The position numbers were made by a program, and so were the translations under genes. A stretch of DNA of 64,000 nucleotides from Choristoneura fumiferana (Eukaryota > Arthropoda > Insecta > Lepidoptera > Tortricidae): NCBI RefSeq assembly GCF_025370935.1, contig NC_133486.1:2068255-2132254 (forward strand), given 5' to 3'. The notes beneath the pieces are model-generated. The model saw nothing but the letters and a program-made list of their open reading frames with translations. It was not told the origin of the DNA and searched no databases. Shown one piece after another: positions 1 to 10,293 of this stretch; the first letter of the stretch is position 1; every line of letters begins with the position of its first letter.

Positions 1-638
1 TTCGGATACGGTCCTGTAGGAGCGTTCGGGTTGAAGTCTGGGAAACTGGCGCGTTCTGATAAGAACCTTGATATGGTGGCCGGGCTGGCTCCCGTAACTC
101 GTGCCTGGCACTTGATCTTGATTGTTAGCGTAGGGCTGCAGTGAGTTCCCTGAATAGGGGGTGTCATTTGAAGGTGGATTATAGTTAGGTGGGTATTGTT
201 GGGGGTTATTGAACTCGGATGGAGGATTCCCTCTGTAATCCTGGGGAGGCTGGTTGTTGGGGTACTGAGGATTGTGTAGTACCCTGAATTGCCGTAATAG
301 TTGCTGTTGCCCCAATAGTTTTGATTGTAGTTTTGGTTGCACTCTGGATTGTTTTGAGGGTACTGGTTGGTAGTTACTGTCATAAGGAGGTTGCTGAGGG
401 TAGTAATTCCGGGTAATTTTGGTATAACTCTGGTTCGGCGGGTAGTAGCCAGGCCCTTGGTTCTGGTAATTGTAGGGGGGATACTGTCCACCAGGTTGGT
501 CGGGTCTGTAATTTTGAGGGGGTCCATAAGGTCCATTGGGAGGGTAGGGAGCATTGCCATAGGGCATATCAGGCCGCGGCATCATAGAGCCTGTTGATGT
601 GTTTGGAGGAATGGTCGCGGCTGGCTTTTTCGTGCACC
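1..638 (-). CDS. Pro/Gln/Tyr/Asn-rich low-complexity exon, probably part of the ARIP4-like gene
   Basis: An acceptor (CAG at 641-639) opens a stretch rich in Pro, Tyr, Asn and Gln with repeated short words such as YPPN, PQNY and NYYP, running off the left edge. No single frame explains it. The YPNQ-rich composition hops between all three frames, with shifts near 230-370 and 50-80, as expected from one-base errors in a low-complexity exon. The first in-frame codons also do not match the phase-0 end of the exon at 814, unless an alternative AG near 625 is used or a base is missing. It lies where the C-terminal helicase lobe would be expected, so it could be an insect-specific linker, a disordered tail, or an exon of another gene. 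Confidence 0.5.
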
Positions 639-2743
639 CTGTGAATAAAGTGTTTAGTTACGACTGGAAATATTAAATTAGTATTGTTTGTTTGTCAGCA
701 ACTCTAATCGATTACATTACGTACGTAAAAGTTTGAAGAGAGCAAGAGAGAAGCTCGTAGCTTAATGTAAATAAAATTTAAGTTTACGTTTAATTCATTG
801 CATTATTATTTACCCTAGTTTTGGCAGCTCTTCTCGGCTGGTTCTTGCTGTTCCGCGCTCGACCCGCCTTTGTCACTCCTCCTAATTCTTCGAGGTCTAA
901 ATCGTCTTCGATTGCAGCATTAACTTCACTCCGCTTCCGCAAAAAGTTGTACAAAACGTCGGGGTGATTCCATATCTGTAAAAAAAGTTATCTTTAGCTT
1001 TCCTATTAATTAAAGCTTTTGTTGAACCTAGCAAGATTAGATCAAGTTGCCGCAACAAATTTTGTTCACTATCTCGTCATTTTCAAAACAAAATAGAAGT
1101 GGTAAGACGTGCTAGCCAATTTGAAGCATCTCAAAAACCAATAATATACTCAGCGGCACAAAATTTGGCCCACTCTATATACGAAATTACCTATTTTAGC
1201 ATACATTTGAGGCCCAAATTTTTTGCCGCTCAGTATAGTTGGAATTTTCAAATAAATAAACTGCATAACAGTACTCTTTGAATTTGATAGAGCTTTTCTT
1301 TTACCAAGTCAAACTTGGTAGCGATGTTCATATCGATTTTTCTAATATGGCTTGTTTAAATACTATGTGTTATATGCTCTGCAGACTACAACTCTGCCTG
1401 TGCTCGTCTCGCGGCGCCGGTCTCAAGCCCGGATAAAAGATGAGGGTTTAGTGATCGGTGTGCTAAATCAGTTTTCTCAGCCGATTTCCACAAAGAGAGA
1501 GAGAGAGAAAGAACTACATACAACTTACCTTGCAGCAAATAGCGAAAGCTTTCAAGGGATTCGGCACGGACGTTGAGCGAACGACTTCATTCATGAACCT
1601 GTCGTATAGTTTCCGCTGCAACGGGGTCATGCGCACTAAAAGCACGTATTCTTCCTTTGCGGAAGTTGACTGTAATACTGCATGAGATCGCCTGTAAATG
1701 GAAACACAGATTACACCGCAGATCACACTACGTACTGACTCGATCAGTGACGAGCGCGGTAGTATCCTGATTCCCGCCAGATTGCATAAATGTTTTTACA
1801 TAACGACAGGGCTGAAAAATATGGCTAAGATTGTGTATGACACTTCCCCCTCCCCCCCCCCTTCTTCTATCAGTCATTTCGACTTTCCAGGTTGCTTAAC
1901 GAAAATATTCAACGGGAACCCGGAGAAAAAGTCAATGGCGTAGGAAGGTCCTCCTCGGGAGGAGGAGATTTAATAAATAATGTTTTTACCTTTGCACGAA
2001 ACCGACAAGTAGGGAATGCAACACATGGGCGCGGTATCTCATAAGCCGGATGTCCTGCGGCGTAGAATCGATACACTGGCCGTTCTGTATGGGCCGCTCG
2101 AACATGTTGCAGAACTCTGTCTTGCTGCCCAGGTAGTTCGGTCGCACGAAGTCTACCATGCACCAGTATTCCAGCAGGTTGTTTTGGAGGGGATAACCTG
2201 TGGAGTAAATGTTTATAAACGGATTTCATACGCTACGGTTAAGTGAACCCTGGTACGCCAAAAGCAAGATATGGCTATCTTGGCACCATTTTCCAGTTTC
2301 CAGTGCAAAATAAAATTTTGATGCGCTTTTTGAAAAGCGCGGAAGCGATGTAGACAATCTCGCTCGATCTTGATCAAGGGCTAGAGCCGGCGTTGGAATT
2401 CATACCCTAATATGGTCAGCATCAAAAGAAGCTGCGTACTTTTGTACTTTGTCGTTTTACAGCAACGTACTTACTACCATACAAATTTGGCAAATGTGCT
2501 AATACGACAAAGTAAAAAAGTGATCCGCTACTTTTGATGCTGACTGTACCATCCGTCAAAGTAACGCCTATATAATATAATTCAATAATTATATCAACAG
2601 AATCTTACCAGTAAGAACGACTCGACGCTTGGTCCTCATTTGCTTCAAAGCGTATGATATGTTCGAATGAGAGTTTTTGATTCTATGTCCTTCGTCACAT
2701 ATCACCAAATCGGGTCCGGGCCGAACTAGGGCTTCGTACATCT
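1..2743 (-). CDS. ARIP4: ARIP4/RAD54L2-type Snf2 helicase, partial (internal exons)
   Basis: Five minus-strand exons were read by eye: 2743-2609, 2197-1990, 1691-1529, 975-814 and 638-1. The first four have AG/GT borders and their phases agree. Exon 2743-2609 carries helicase motif II as DEGHRIKN and ends in motif III (VVLTG). The next reads YPLQNNLLEYWCMVDFVRP and the following ones contain LLVRMTPLQRKLYDRFM and ICCKIWNHPDVLY. The DEGH box and these blocks are characteristic of the ARIP4 branch of Snf2 ATPases, nuclear DNA-dependent ATPases acting as nuclear-receptor cofactors. The exon with the ATP-binding Walker A motif should lie upstream at higher coordinates but is not visible. The C-terminal helicase lobe is also absent and may lie beyond position 1. 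Family assignment is firm; completeness is not. Confidence 0.82.
1145..1237. repeat. Hairpin MITE in ARIP4 intron
   Basis: Inverted arms of about 29 bp (outer ends TATACTCAGCGGC and GCCGCTCAGTATA) flank a short AT-rich loop in the intron between the exons at 975 and 1529. Confidence 0.6.
2412..2552. repeat. Hairpin MITE with ATGGTCAGCATC ends
   Basis: The left end ATGGTCAGCATCAAAAG (2412-2428) is inverted at 2531-2552, and further inner pairing (ACTTTGTCG / CGACAAAGT) makes this a foldable 141-bp element. It lies in the ARIP4 intron between exons 2197 and 2609. Confidence 0.65.
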
Positions 2744-3381
2744 CTGAAAATCAAAGCAAAACCATTAGTGACGTCTCAATCTAAAACAAATTCGGTTTGC
2801 AGATCAAGCTTAGTGGCGTACCAATGAAAAATGCCTACATTCAGCTCAGCAATGAACTGACAGGTCGATGATGATGATGATAGTTTCAATCACAACAATA
2901 AACAAAACAAAAGTGCCACAAATTTAGACTACATTTTCTAAAGAAACCATATTTTTTTTATATATATAAACTAGCTAGAAAGGGTTTCCCATACTTTTTC
3001 AGTTTGCAACACACTAAGACTTATATTTGTGACGGCGGCCTTGCAGCAAGGAAGCCTAGCTAGTTAAAAAAGAGCACCATAGCTAACAGCTACGAGGCGC
3101 CATAACAACTCTATTACCACCAGACCGCCTAAAAAGAAGCGCGACGCGACGCCCTAGGTGTACCCAAGCTACGAACAAATAATACCAGGAAGCGTAACTG
3201 AGTTACAAAGATGGAAACTGTGTCCTAACTGTGTCCTGCGCTAAGGTACGCATGCGCGTCATTTAATTTTGACTGACATTTGTTTTGCAATTTAGTGAGC
3301 TCACGTCAAATTTTCATATTTTTTATTGTAAACAGAACTAATACTACTAAACTAAACTAAACTATACTATTGTAACTTATC
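2744..3381. other. No gene seen; upstream flank of the THAP exon
   Basis: AT-rich sequence with a short GATGAT run near 2867-2880. No coding signal, acceptor-linked exon or recognisable repeat end was found. The last 100 bases could hold the promoter of the THAP exon, but no core element is distinct. Confidence 0.4.
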
Positions 3382-3452
3382 ATGCCAACGTGTGTTATAA
3401 AGTGGTGCAGGAGCAATGCAAAATTAAAATGTCCAGGGATCACTTTCTACTC
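3382..3452 (+). CDS. THAP-domain N-terminal coding exon, orphan
   Basis: An ATG at 3382 opens a 23-codon exon (MPTCVIKWCRSNAKLKCPG then ITFYS) ended by a consensus donor GTAAGT at 3453. The start with C-X4-C followed about 15 residues later by a Phe-containing strand is the first half of a THAP zinc finger, a DNA-binding module of THAP proteins and P-element-like transposases. The second exon should continue with the Phe-Pro block and the distal Cys and His ligands; nothing of that kind was found within the next kilobases. It could be the first exon of a gene with a long intron, or a stranded piece of a P-type transposon or host THAP gene. Confidence 0.6.
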
Positions 3453-4704
3453 GTAAGTAGTCGCAAAATTATATTTATATTCTAAAATGTTCAAATACAT
3501 TATCAGTTGAAGATGGTCTGTATTATGCAAAATCAAGTCTGTGGTCTATGGTTCACATAATGTTAATGACAGTTTCCTCACCCTCTTCAAACTTTCTTCT
3601 TCCCTGTAGCGCCCAAGCAAAAGGTACAAAGAGTTTTTATTTTTCTGACAGCTAAACTCAAATAAACTGGTAAATTTCAAATAATGGTGATTATTGAAAG
3701 TTTTTCATTGATTTTTGTTATAATTTTTTTTTCATGATTTTTAGTGTGAATAAAAGATTGATTTTTACGATGCAGAGACGTTCATTATTGAAGAGTCCTG
3801 GTGCTTCACCACCCGTTCTATTTCATCATATGCATTACGAGGTGTCGGCACGAATATGAACTCTATGTCTGTATCTTAACGTGTCGTAACGTAGGATAGC
3901 CTGGGTTCGCAGTTATGTCAATTCTCATGTCCGACAAAGTCTCATGGATGATAATAAAGAGATATAGTGATGTACAATTATGCTCAAGCATATTACTTTA
4001 ACTTTAAGATATCTGTGTAACGCTACTAGCACCACAAATGCACCCGAGAGCCACATGATCCTCTCATTAGACGGGTACACCTGTTGCCATGAGCCAGACA
4101 CAGACCGGGGCCCGAGGGCCCCGTGTTTCCTCCGCCTTCCCCAAAGAACCCCCTTACCTCCATAGAAATGCAATGTTCTTTTCATCTATATCTCAATATT
4201 ACTACGAGTATTCTATTCAATATTTCAATTATTATTATTATTTCAATTTCTACTCGTTACTCAGTTGTTACACTTTACAAACACTCACCAAGTTAGGGGG
4301 GAACTTAACCATCTGCTTCGCACAAACCAATACATACCAAGTTTGGGGATACTTAACCATCTGCCTCGCACAAACCAACACTTGATTCTAATAATTATAA
4401 ACCATTTTTCCTTTCATTACAACCGTTCGTGTCTCACCTTCAATCCTCACCCGTCCAATTCTATTTTTAGACTCCTGCGTCACACCTTAGTGTTACCAGT
4501 TATTAAAGTTGCGTTCAGAAATCGTTTAAGGAACTCACCAATAATTCTTAATCGCGATTATTCGCGACACGACGAGCATAAATTGCTTAGCAAATGTGTT
4601 AAAATAATTTTCTCAAAAATGTCCGTAAAAGTTGACATTATTCTTTACATATCAGAAGGTGAAGTGCATAGTTTAAGGCCAGCGAAAAATTAAAAAGTTA
4701 AAAA
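3453..4704. other. No supported gene
   Basis: Mixed AT-rich sequence. Short open frames at 3925-4693 have no recognisable domain and overlap on both strands. A pair of similar segments near 4285-4330 and 4335-4380 (ACCAA...TTAACCATCTGC) is a short imperfect tandem duplication. Confidence 0.4.
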
Positions 4705-4753
4705 GATTGCAGGCACGCTAGCTCGACAATAATGAATTAGCGCGCCTGCAATC
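4705..4753. repeat. Short palindrome GATTGCAGGC...GCCTGCAATC
   Basis: Ten-bp perfect inverted ends and further pairing (GCGCG/CTAGC area) make a 49-bp hairpin. Confidence 0.5.
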
Positions 4754-5060
4754 AGTTTTTTTTAAAGTTAAAAAGGCCATGGAAATGTTGGCACAAGTCG
4801 TATACAGCCAAGTCCGCTATCAGATAATGGCCGGTATCAGATATTTTGTTGGAACTCCGGACTTTTTCTATTGGGTCTGGAATAGCTTGTGGTGTTTTCG
4901 GTGGAAAAATACACCTGCAGTTTATTTTTAATGAAAAAAGGCGGGAAAGCATAAGAAAAAATATTGGAAATAAAATTAAATTTATATATATTTTTGAGAA
5001 AAAGTTTATTTATTCTTTCAGAGATTATTCACCATTTTTAGAAAAACTTTTATTAGTCTC

Positions 5061-5159
5061 GGCTGGAATAGCAATTGCTGGCTTCGTATTAGTTAAACGG
5101 ACTCGCAAGCTCGTCCGTTTAATACTCATACTCAGCCAGCAATTGCCTACTTCCAGGCC
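5061..5159. repeat. Hairpin MITE, 99 bp
   Basis: GGCTGGAATAGCAATTGCTGG at the left is inverted at the right end (5139-5159), and the inner AAACGGAC / GTCCGTTT also pairs, so the whole 99 bp folds back. Confidence 0.6.
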
Positions 5160-5189
5160 ACGACAATAATCTACTATTAAATTAAACCC

Positions 5190-5280
5190 GTGAAATACTT
5201 GTTATTGAGTAGTACCTAACTCCGTTGGTCAACTGTGGTCTTCACTTGTCTTTATCATTAGTTTCACTTCACCAAATGAT
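5190..5280 (-). repeat. Fragment of the dispersed repeat also at 14700-15040
   Basis: The stretch with TCAACTGTGGTCTTCA and CACTTCACCAAATGATGA is the reverse complement of sequence near 14960-15030. It immediately precedes the foldback element. Confidence 0.5.
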
Positions 5281-5429
5281 GATGTGACTACTACTTAAAT
5301 ATATCGAAAATACCATAAGTCATACTTGTTAGAGACAAAATGCTGCACTTCGTGAAGAAAGCAAGCCGCTTTGCACAGTGATAGTACAGACTAAACTGAG
5401 TGATTTGACTCGCAGCAACGGAAGTTTCA

Positions 5430-6120
5430 CCCCTTAGGAACAGAGATGGGCGCCACTTCTTTAAAAAATATTTCAAAAATTTATACAAGCTAAAGTAATA
5501 AACCGATTTCTATGTTTAATATCTCAAATTAAAGCTCATAACATTCAGTATTTACAAAAAAATATAAAAAAATATTTACTGAAAAATTTTGGCAAAAAAC
5601 ACCATCTCAAGTTTTTTTTTCTTACCTGATTGGTAGTTTTATTTGATTGCTTTAAAAAAACTGTATGCAACATGAATGGTTTAAATGCACATACATATTT
5701 GACGTAATAAGTATTTTAAAAAAAAAAATAGACACCGATACCTATCATATTTCACGAAATATGAAAGTTTTAATGTGAGCACAAATTTCTTTAAAAAAAT
5801 TCAATAAATTCTACAAGCTAAACTAATAAAGCGATTTAAATGTTTAATATCCAAATTAAAGTTAATAAAATTCATTATGTAGAAAATATTAAAAAAATAT
5901 TTACTGGAAACTTTTGGCAAAAAACGCCATCTTAAGTTTTTATTCTTACCTGATTGGTAGTTTTTACTTGATTGCTTAAAAACATTGTACGTACGTTGTA
6001 TGCAACATGAATGGTTTAATGCATACTTATATATATTTCTGAGTAAATAACAAGTATTATAAAAAAAAACCCGACACCGATACCCTTCATACTTCACGAA
6101 ATATTTAAGTTTAATTGTGC
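5430..6120. repeat. Left-arm tandem subrepeats (two ~340-bp units)
   Basis: The sequence ACCGATACC(T/C)(A/T)TCATA.TTCACGAAAT occurs near 5736 and again near 6076, each followed by a poly-A/T stretch, CTACAAGCTAAA and the block TTTTGGCAAAAAACNCCATC, so the unit is about 340 bp. Confidence 0.65.
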
Positions 6121-6400
6121 ACGCTTTTCTTACAATAAATTTTCAACGAAATCTTCAAGTGAAACTAGTACTCTGATTATAATGTTTAAGTTAAAGAAAG
6201 AAGAACAAATACCTAATTTAGTAAAAAAAAGTTTTTTCCTGGTGTTACGAAAAAATATAATTACTTTAAAATTAGTAATTATTAAGGACAATAAATAAAA
6301 CTATACCGTTTCCGGCATAGTTGGTTCTGAGATGTGGAAATCAGTGGTCAGCATACAAAATAACCCTGCATTGAATATTATATTAACTTACTTTGATTTG

Positions 6401-6540
6401 TACAGCACCTTGCAGGATTTACACTGGACAGTGCATAGTAAGCTGACCCGACGACACCCACAACGCATGGTATCGCAGCCAGATTTGCAGCCACAATGGT
6501 CCAAGAGGCTTATTGCGACCAAATCGCGGTAACTGCCGAC
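6401..6540 (-). pseudogene. Left-arm copy of a CXC-type cysteine-rich gene 3' end
   Basis: Read on the minus strand this segment encodes LLDHCGCKSGCDTMRCGCRR and then a second Cys cluster with spacing C-X4-C-X2-C. It is the inverted copy of the plus-strand exon at 6693-6866. The intron end and last exon present in the right arm are missing here, because the left arm lacks the 326-bp segment 6925-7250. The Cys pattern (CGC-X2-GC ... C-X-C ... C-X4-C-X2-C) resembles tesmin/TSO1-like CXC modules and Cys-rich tails of repeat-borne insect proteins; the exact family is not known to me. Confidence 0.5.
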
Positions 6541-6692
6541 ATTCTGGAGTCCTTCTCTTTTGCCTTAGTCATCCCCAAGAAGATGGACATGGTATGGACA
6601 TGCTCTCTATAAACATACACTGCGTGCAGCTTACCAAGCGGGCCAAATATGGAGAAACGCTCTGAACCAGAAGTTTCCGTACCATGTCCATC

Positions 6693-7110
6693 TTCTTGGG
6701 ATGGACTAAGGCAAAAGAGAGTTGGCAAAAGAAAGTAAGCCTCTTGGACCATTAAGTATTGTGGCTGGAAATCTGGCTGCGATACCATGCGTTGTGGGTG
6801 TCGTCGGGTCAGCTTACCATGCACTGCCCAGTGTAAATCCTGCAAAGGTGGCTGTACAAATCAAAAGTAAGTTAATATAATATTCAATGCAGGGTTATTT
6901 TGTATGCTGACCACTGATTTCCACAGGTAGGCACAAATTTTAGATCTAATGGTAATCAACTAGGCAAAAAATAATTCAACAGTAATTACAGCAACACAGT
7001 CCGTGTCTAAAAGATCTGTGATTTTGTAGTATTGGAATAGCACAAGATACTTCAAACGACTTTTCCTTTTCAGTTCTACATCTGCCGATGAACCCGAAGA
7101 GGACTTATAG
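6693..7110 (+). pseudogene. Right-arm 3' end of a spliced cysteine-rich (CXC-like) gene
   Basis: In the first frame 6693-6752 reads FLGWTKAKESWQKKVSLLDH. A six-base insertion containing a stop (TAAGTA) then shifts to the frame of TGT at 6760, giving CGWKSGCDTMRCGCRR and a second Cys cluster ending NQK. A consensus donor GTAAGT at 6867 and an acceptor CAG at 7071-7073 join in phase to a last exon 7074-7110, encoding the acidic tail STSADEPEEDL and a stop. The preserved splice phase shows it derives from a real spliced gene captured by the foldback element. The 5' part is missing and the Cys-rich domain is probably DNA- or metal-binding by analogy to CXC domains. Confidence 0.55.
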
Positions 7111-7439
7111 GTTTAATTTAAATATTTGATAAACATTGATGTTCATAGTCTTTTATTTCAAATGTGACATATCTATAAGCTGTAGCCCTACCTATCAGAT
7201 AAAAAGCTATTTTTTAAATAAATTCGCCAACTACTAAGCAATATATTTACATCTCAGAACCAACTATGCCGGAAACGGTATAGTTTTTATTTTTTGTCTT
7301 AATAATTACTAATTTTAAGTAATTATATTTTTTTCGTACACCAGAAAAAACTTTTTTTTAATAAATTAGGTAATTTCGTTCTTCTTTTCATTTAACATTA
7401 AACATTATAATCAGAGTACTAGTTTCACTTGAAGATTTC

Positions 7440-8460
7440 GTTGAAATTTATTTGTAAGAAAAGCGTGCACAATTAAACAAATATTTCGTGAAGTATGAAG
7501 GGTATCGGTGTCGGGTTTTTTTTAAAATACTTGTTATTTACTCAGAAATATATATAAGTATGCATTAAAACCATTCATTTTGCATACAACATACAATGTT
7601 TTTAAGCAATCAAGTAAAAACTACCAATCAGGTAAGAAATAAAAACTTAAGATGGCGTTTTTTGCCAAAAGTTTTCAGTAAATATTTTTTTCTACATAAT
7701 GAATTTTATGAGCTTTAATTTGGGATATTAAACATTTAAATCGGTTTATTAGTTTAGCTTGTAGAATTTATTGAATTTTTTAAAGAAATTTTGTGCTCAC
7801 ATTTAAACTTTCATATTTCGTGAAATATGATAGGTATCGGTTTAGAATTTTTTCTTTAAATACTTATTATGTACTCAGTAATATGTATATGCATTAAACC
7901 ATTCAGGTTGCATACAGTTTTTTTAAGCAATCAAATAAAAACTACCAATCAGGTAAGAAAAAAAACTTGAGATGGTCTTTTTGCCAAAAGTTTTCCGTAA
8001 ATATTTTTTTATTTTTTTGTAAATAATGAATGTTATGAGCTTTAATTTGAGATATTAAACATTGAAATCGGTCTATTACTTTAGCTTGTAGAATTTTTTG
8101 AAATATTTTTTAAAGAAATTTGTGCTCACATTTAAACTTTCATATTTCGTTAAATATGATAGGTATCGGTGTCGGATTTTTTTAAATACTCGTTATGTAC
8201 TCAGTAATATGTACATGCATTAAACCATTCATGTTGCATACAGTTTTTTTAAGCAATCAAGTAAAAACTACAAATCAGGTAAGAAAAAAAAACTTAAGAT
8301 GGCGTTTTTGACAAAAGTTTTTTGTAAATATTTTTTTGTATTTTTTATAAGTAACGTATATAATAGGCTCTCATTTGAGATATTAAACATTGAAATCGGT
8401 TTATTACTTTAGCTTGTAGAATTTTTTGAAATATTTTTTAAAGAAGTGGCGCCATCTCTG
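7440..8460. repeat. Right-arm tandem subrepeats (three ~330-bp units)
   Basis: ATTTCGT(G/T)AA.TATGA..GGTATCGGT recurs near 7484, 7811 and 8141, each followed by a (T/A)-rich run, the block ACCATTCA.(G/T)TTGCATAC, ACTAC(C/A)AATCAGGTAAGAA and AAGATGG(C/T)(G/C)TTTTTG. The array is inverted relative to the left arm, which has one unit fewer. Confidence 0.65.
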
Positions 8461-8629
8461 TTCCTAAGGGGTGAAACTTCCGCTGCTGCGAGTCAAATCA
8501 CTCAGTTTAGTCTGTACTATCACTGTGCAAAGCGGCTTGCTTTCTTTACGAAGTGCAGCATCCGGCCAAAAAATGGCCTTAACAAGTATGACTATCTTGG
8601 GTGTTTACTATGTATTTAAGTATGTATCT

Positions 8630-9226
8630 ATCTATATAATTATATTTATCCGTTGCTTAGTACCCATAACACAAGCTTTGCTAAGCTTACTTTTGGGACT
8701 AGGGTCAATTTGTGTGAATTGTTCTCGTGATATTTTATTTATATTTTTATTTTTTTTATTTTTATTTTTTTCACATACCTAGATCATAGTGAAATGATTA
8801 TTAAAAGGAATAACAACACCTATCCTACTTTGTGTCCGAATATTATTCTCAAGGGATCGGCATAAAGCGCCAAATGTGCAATGCTTTTATGTAAGGTTAA
8901 TAATAAACTCTACGATGTTAATTCTTGAAATTCCTTCCGGAATTTTTGCGAGATTCCGGATTTTCAGTACTCGACTGCGAGTGTGACTATGCTCCCAAAA
9001 ATAAAATAGTTATGTATGTTAGTCAGTAAGGTATTTATTGCAGGGGAAAGTTGCCCGAAATAAATTAATTTATTATTATTATGTTCTTTATTTTTTCATT
9101 CTTAGGATTAGGTTTTTATAATAGTTATAAAAGTAAAATACAGAAAGGTATATACAAATTAAAAATATTATAAAAACCTAACCTAGTTTGCCGCCGGTAA
9201 CGGGGCAGGGCCCAAGCTACCGGTGG
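8630..9226. other. No gene; 3' flank of LINE fragment at the right
   Basis: AT-rich sequence. From about 9060 it is likely the 3' untranslated part of the minus-strand LINE fragment (TTATTATTATTA run near 9070). Confidence 0.4.
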
Positions 9227-9442
9227 TCAGGGCCTCAGAGTGAGGAACCTCCGGACGATGCGTGCCGTGTCCAGAAGTACCGCCTTCTGTATCTGGCCCT
9301 TGATCCAGCCACCTAGCGAGAGTCTCTTGAGATGTTGGTCGAGACTCTTCGCTATTAGGCCGTTTGCCGAAACGACTATCGGGACAATGATCGTCGAGTC
9401 AACATCCCACATAGCAGTCACTATGAAAATCGAGTGTAACAT
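9227..9442 (-). pseudogene. Non-LTR retrotransposon ORF2 C-terminus
   Basis: The minus strand encodes IVPIVVSANGLIAKSLDQHL, then a run ending KAVLLDTARIVRRFLTLRP and a stop. The pattern 'VPIVVGA.G...K.....L..L.......QK..LL.TA.I.R..L' is the usual extreme C-terminus of insect LINE reverse-transcriptase polyproteins. Only this tail is present; the upstream RT is missing beyond 9442, so this is a fragment truncated from its 5' side. Confidence 0.65.
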
Positions 9443-10040
9443 AACATTTTTAACTAAAATTTGTTAAAGTTTGTTGTTGTTGTGGTTATCAATGATTTTT
9501 CCCCATTAACCATCTTTATTTAGTGTCAAAGCGCTATGTGTTATTACTTATTTTAATTATTGGGTCAATAAGTACTTTATCATATGCATGGGTTATTTTG
9601 TCTTTATTCCTTACTGTTTAATTTTGACATGAGTTTAAATCCTTAAGTGCGCCAACTTGACCCGAACGACTCTACTTAAGATCAATCAATAGTTACTAAG
9701 ACGACAATTAAACAGATTTAAATTACAAATTTCGTACTAGATGACACTAGTTAGTATAAAATGATGAGATTTACTCCGAAAGTACAACGTAAATTGATCC
9801 TTAGAGCTATAAGAAGTACTGTTTCTGTATTAAATGCAATTGCAAGTACATGCCAACCCACGTAGAATAATCCTTGAATTAGTAAGAAGCAATTTAAAGC
9901 TATAATTATAGTTTATTACTAGTTGTTGTCCGCGACTCCGTCCAAGTAGAAATATGCAAAATAGTTTAAATACGTCCTATTCTCAGACCTACCGACCGAA
10001 TATATACAAAAAAAACATCGTACAATTCATTTTATTCTTT

Positions 10041-10108
10041 CTCCTTTTATGCAATCATTTCTTCATGTAGCTGTGTGTGTAATCAATCACTTCAACTCTC
10101 GTAGCACT
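10041..10108 (-). repeat. Half copy of the GAGAGTTGAAGT MITE family
   Basis: CTCCTTTTATGCAATCA...GTGTGTGTAATCAATCACTTCAACTCTCGTAGC matches, inverted, the left half of the elements at 25465-25617 and 28271-28407. The other half is absent. Confidence 0.55.
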
Positions 10109-10185
10109 ACCTATACCAGATCGCCGATCCATTTTGTTGGGGGCCTTTCCCACGCTACATCTTTTGCTACATATTTTTGTTATAC

Positions 10186-10293
10186 TGATAGATATGGAAA
10201 TACTAGGAATAATACCAGGAATCAGATCAAACACATTTCTTAGGAACGCTGTTTATTCAATGACAATCTGTCATAGACAATCAGAACACATCA
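10186..10293 (-). repeat. 3' LTR of the Mag-clade element
   Basis: Identical base for base to 14386-14493. On the minus strand it carries AATAAA (in TTGAATAAACAGCG), a plausible polyadenylation signal. Confidence 0.9.

Larger units (their letters stand above)
5285..8627. mobile_element. Foldback (FB)-like element with long compound inverted repeats
   Basis: The outer 45 bp at 5285-5330 (CTACTTAAATATAT...CATACTTGTT) recur inverted at 8581-8627. Pairing then continues inward through GGAAGTTTCACCCCTTAGGA (near 5425) and its complement (near 8463), CTATACCGTTTCCGGCATAG (6301) and its complement (7263-7282), down to a centre near 6630. Arms are over 1.2 kb each. Each arm contains tandem subrepeats of about 330 bp: two on the left, three on the right. 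The right arm alone has 326 bp at 6925-7250. Long inverted repeats made of tandem subrepeats are the hallmark of foldback elements. No transposase is visible. The core carries pieces of a cysteine-rich gene. The terminal duplication could not be defined. Confidence 0.75.

Noticed and set aside
1909..2246. Overlapping frames on both strands at the ARIP4 exon
   Set aside because: Shadows; the true frame is the minus-strand one with YPLQNNLLEYW bounded by splice sites.
6510..6845. 111-codon minus-strand frame across the foldback centre
   Set aside because: Spans the palindrome centre and reads the wrong frame of both Cys-rich copies.
5430..8460. CRISPR-like array of repeated blocks
   Set aside because: Units are about 330 bp, in inverted arms of a eukaryotic element, with no short repeat-spacer structure.
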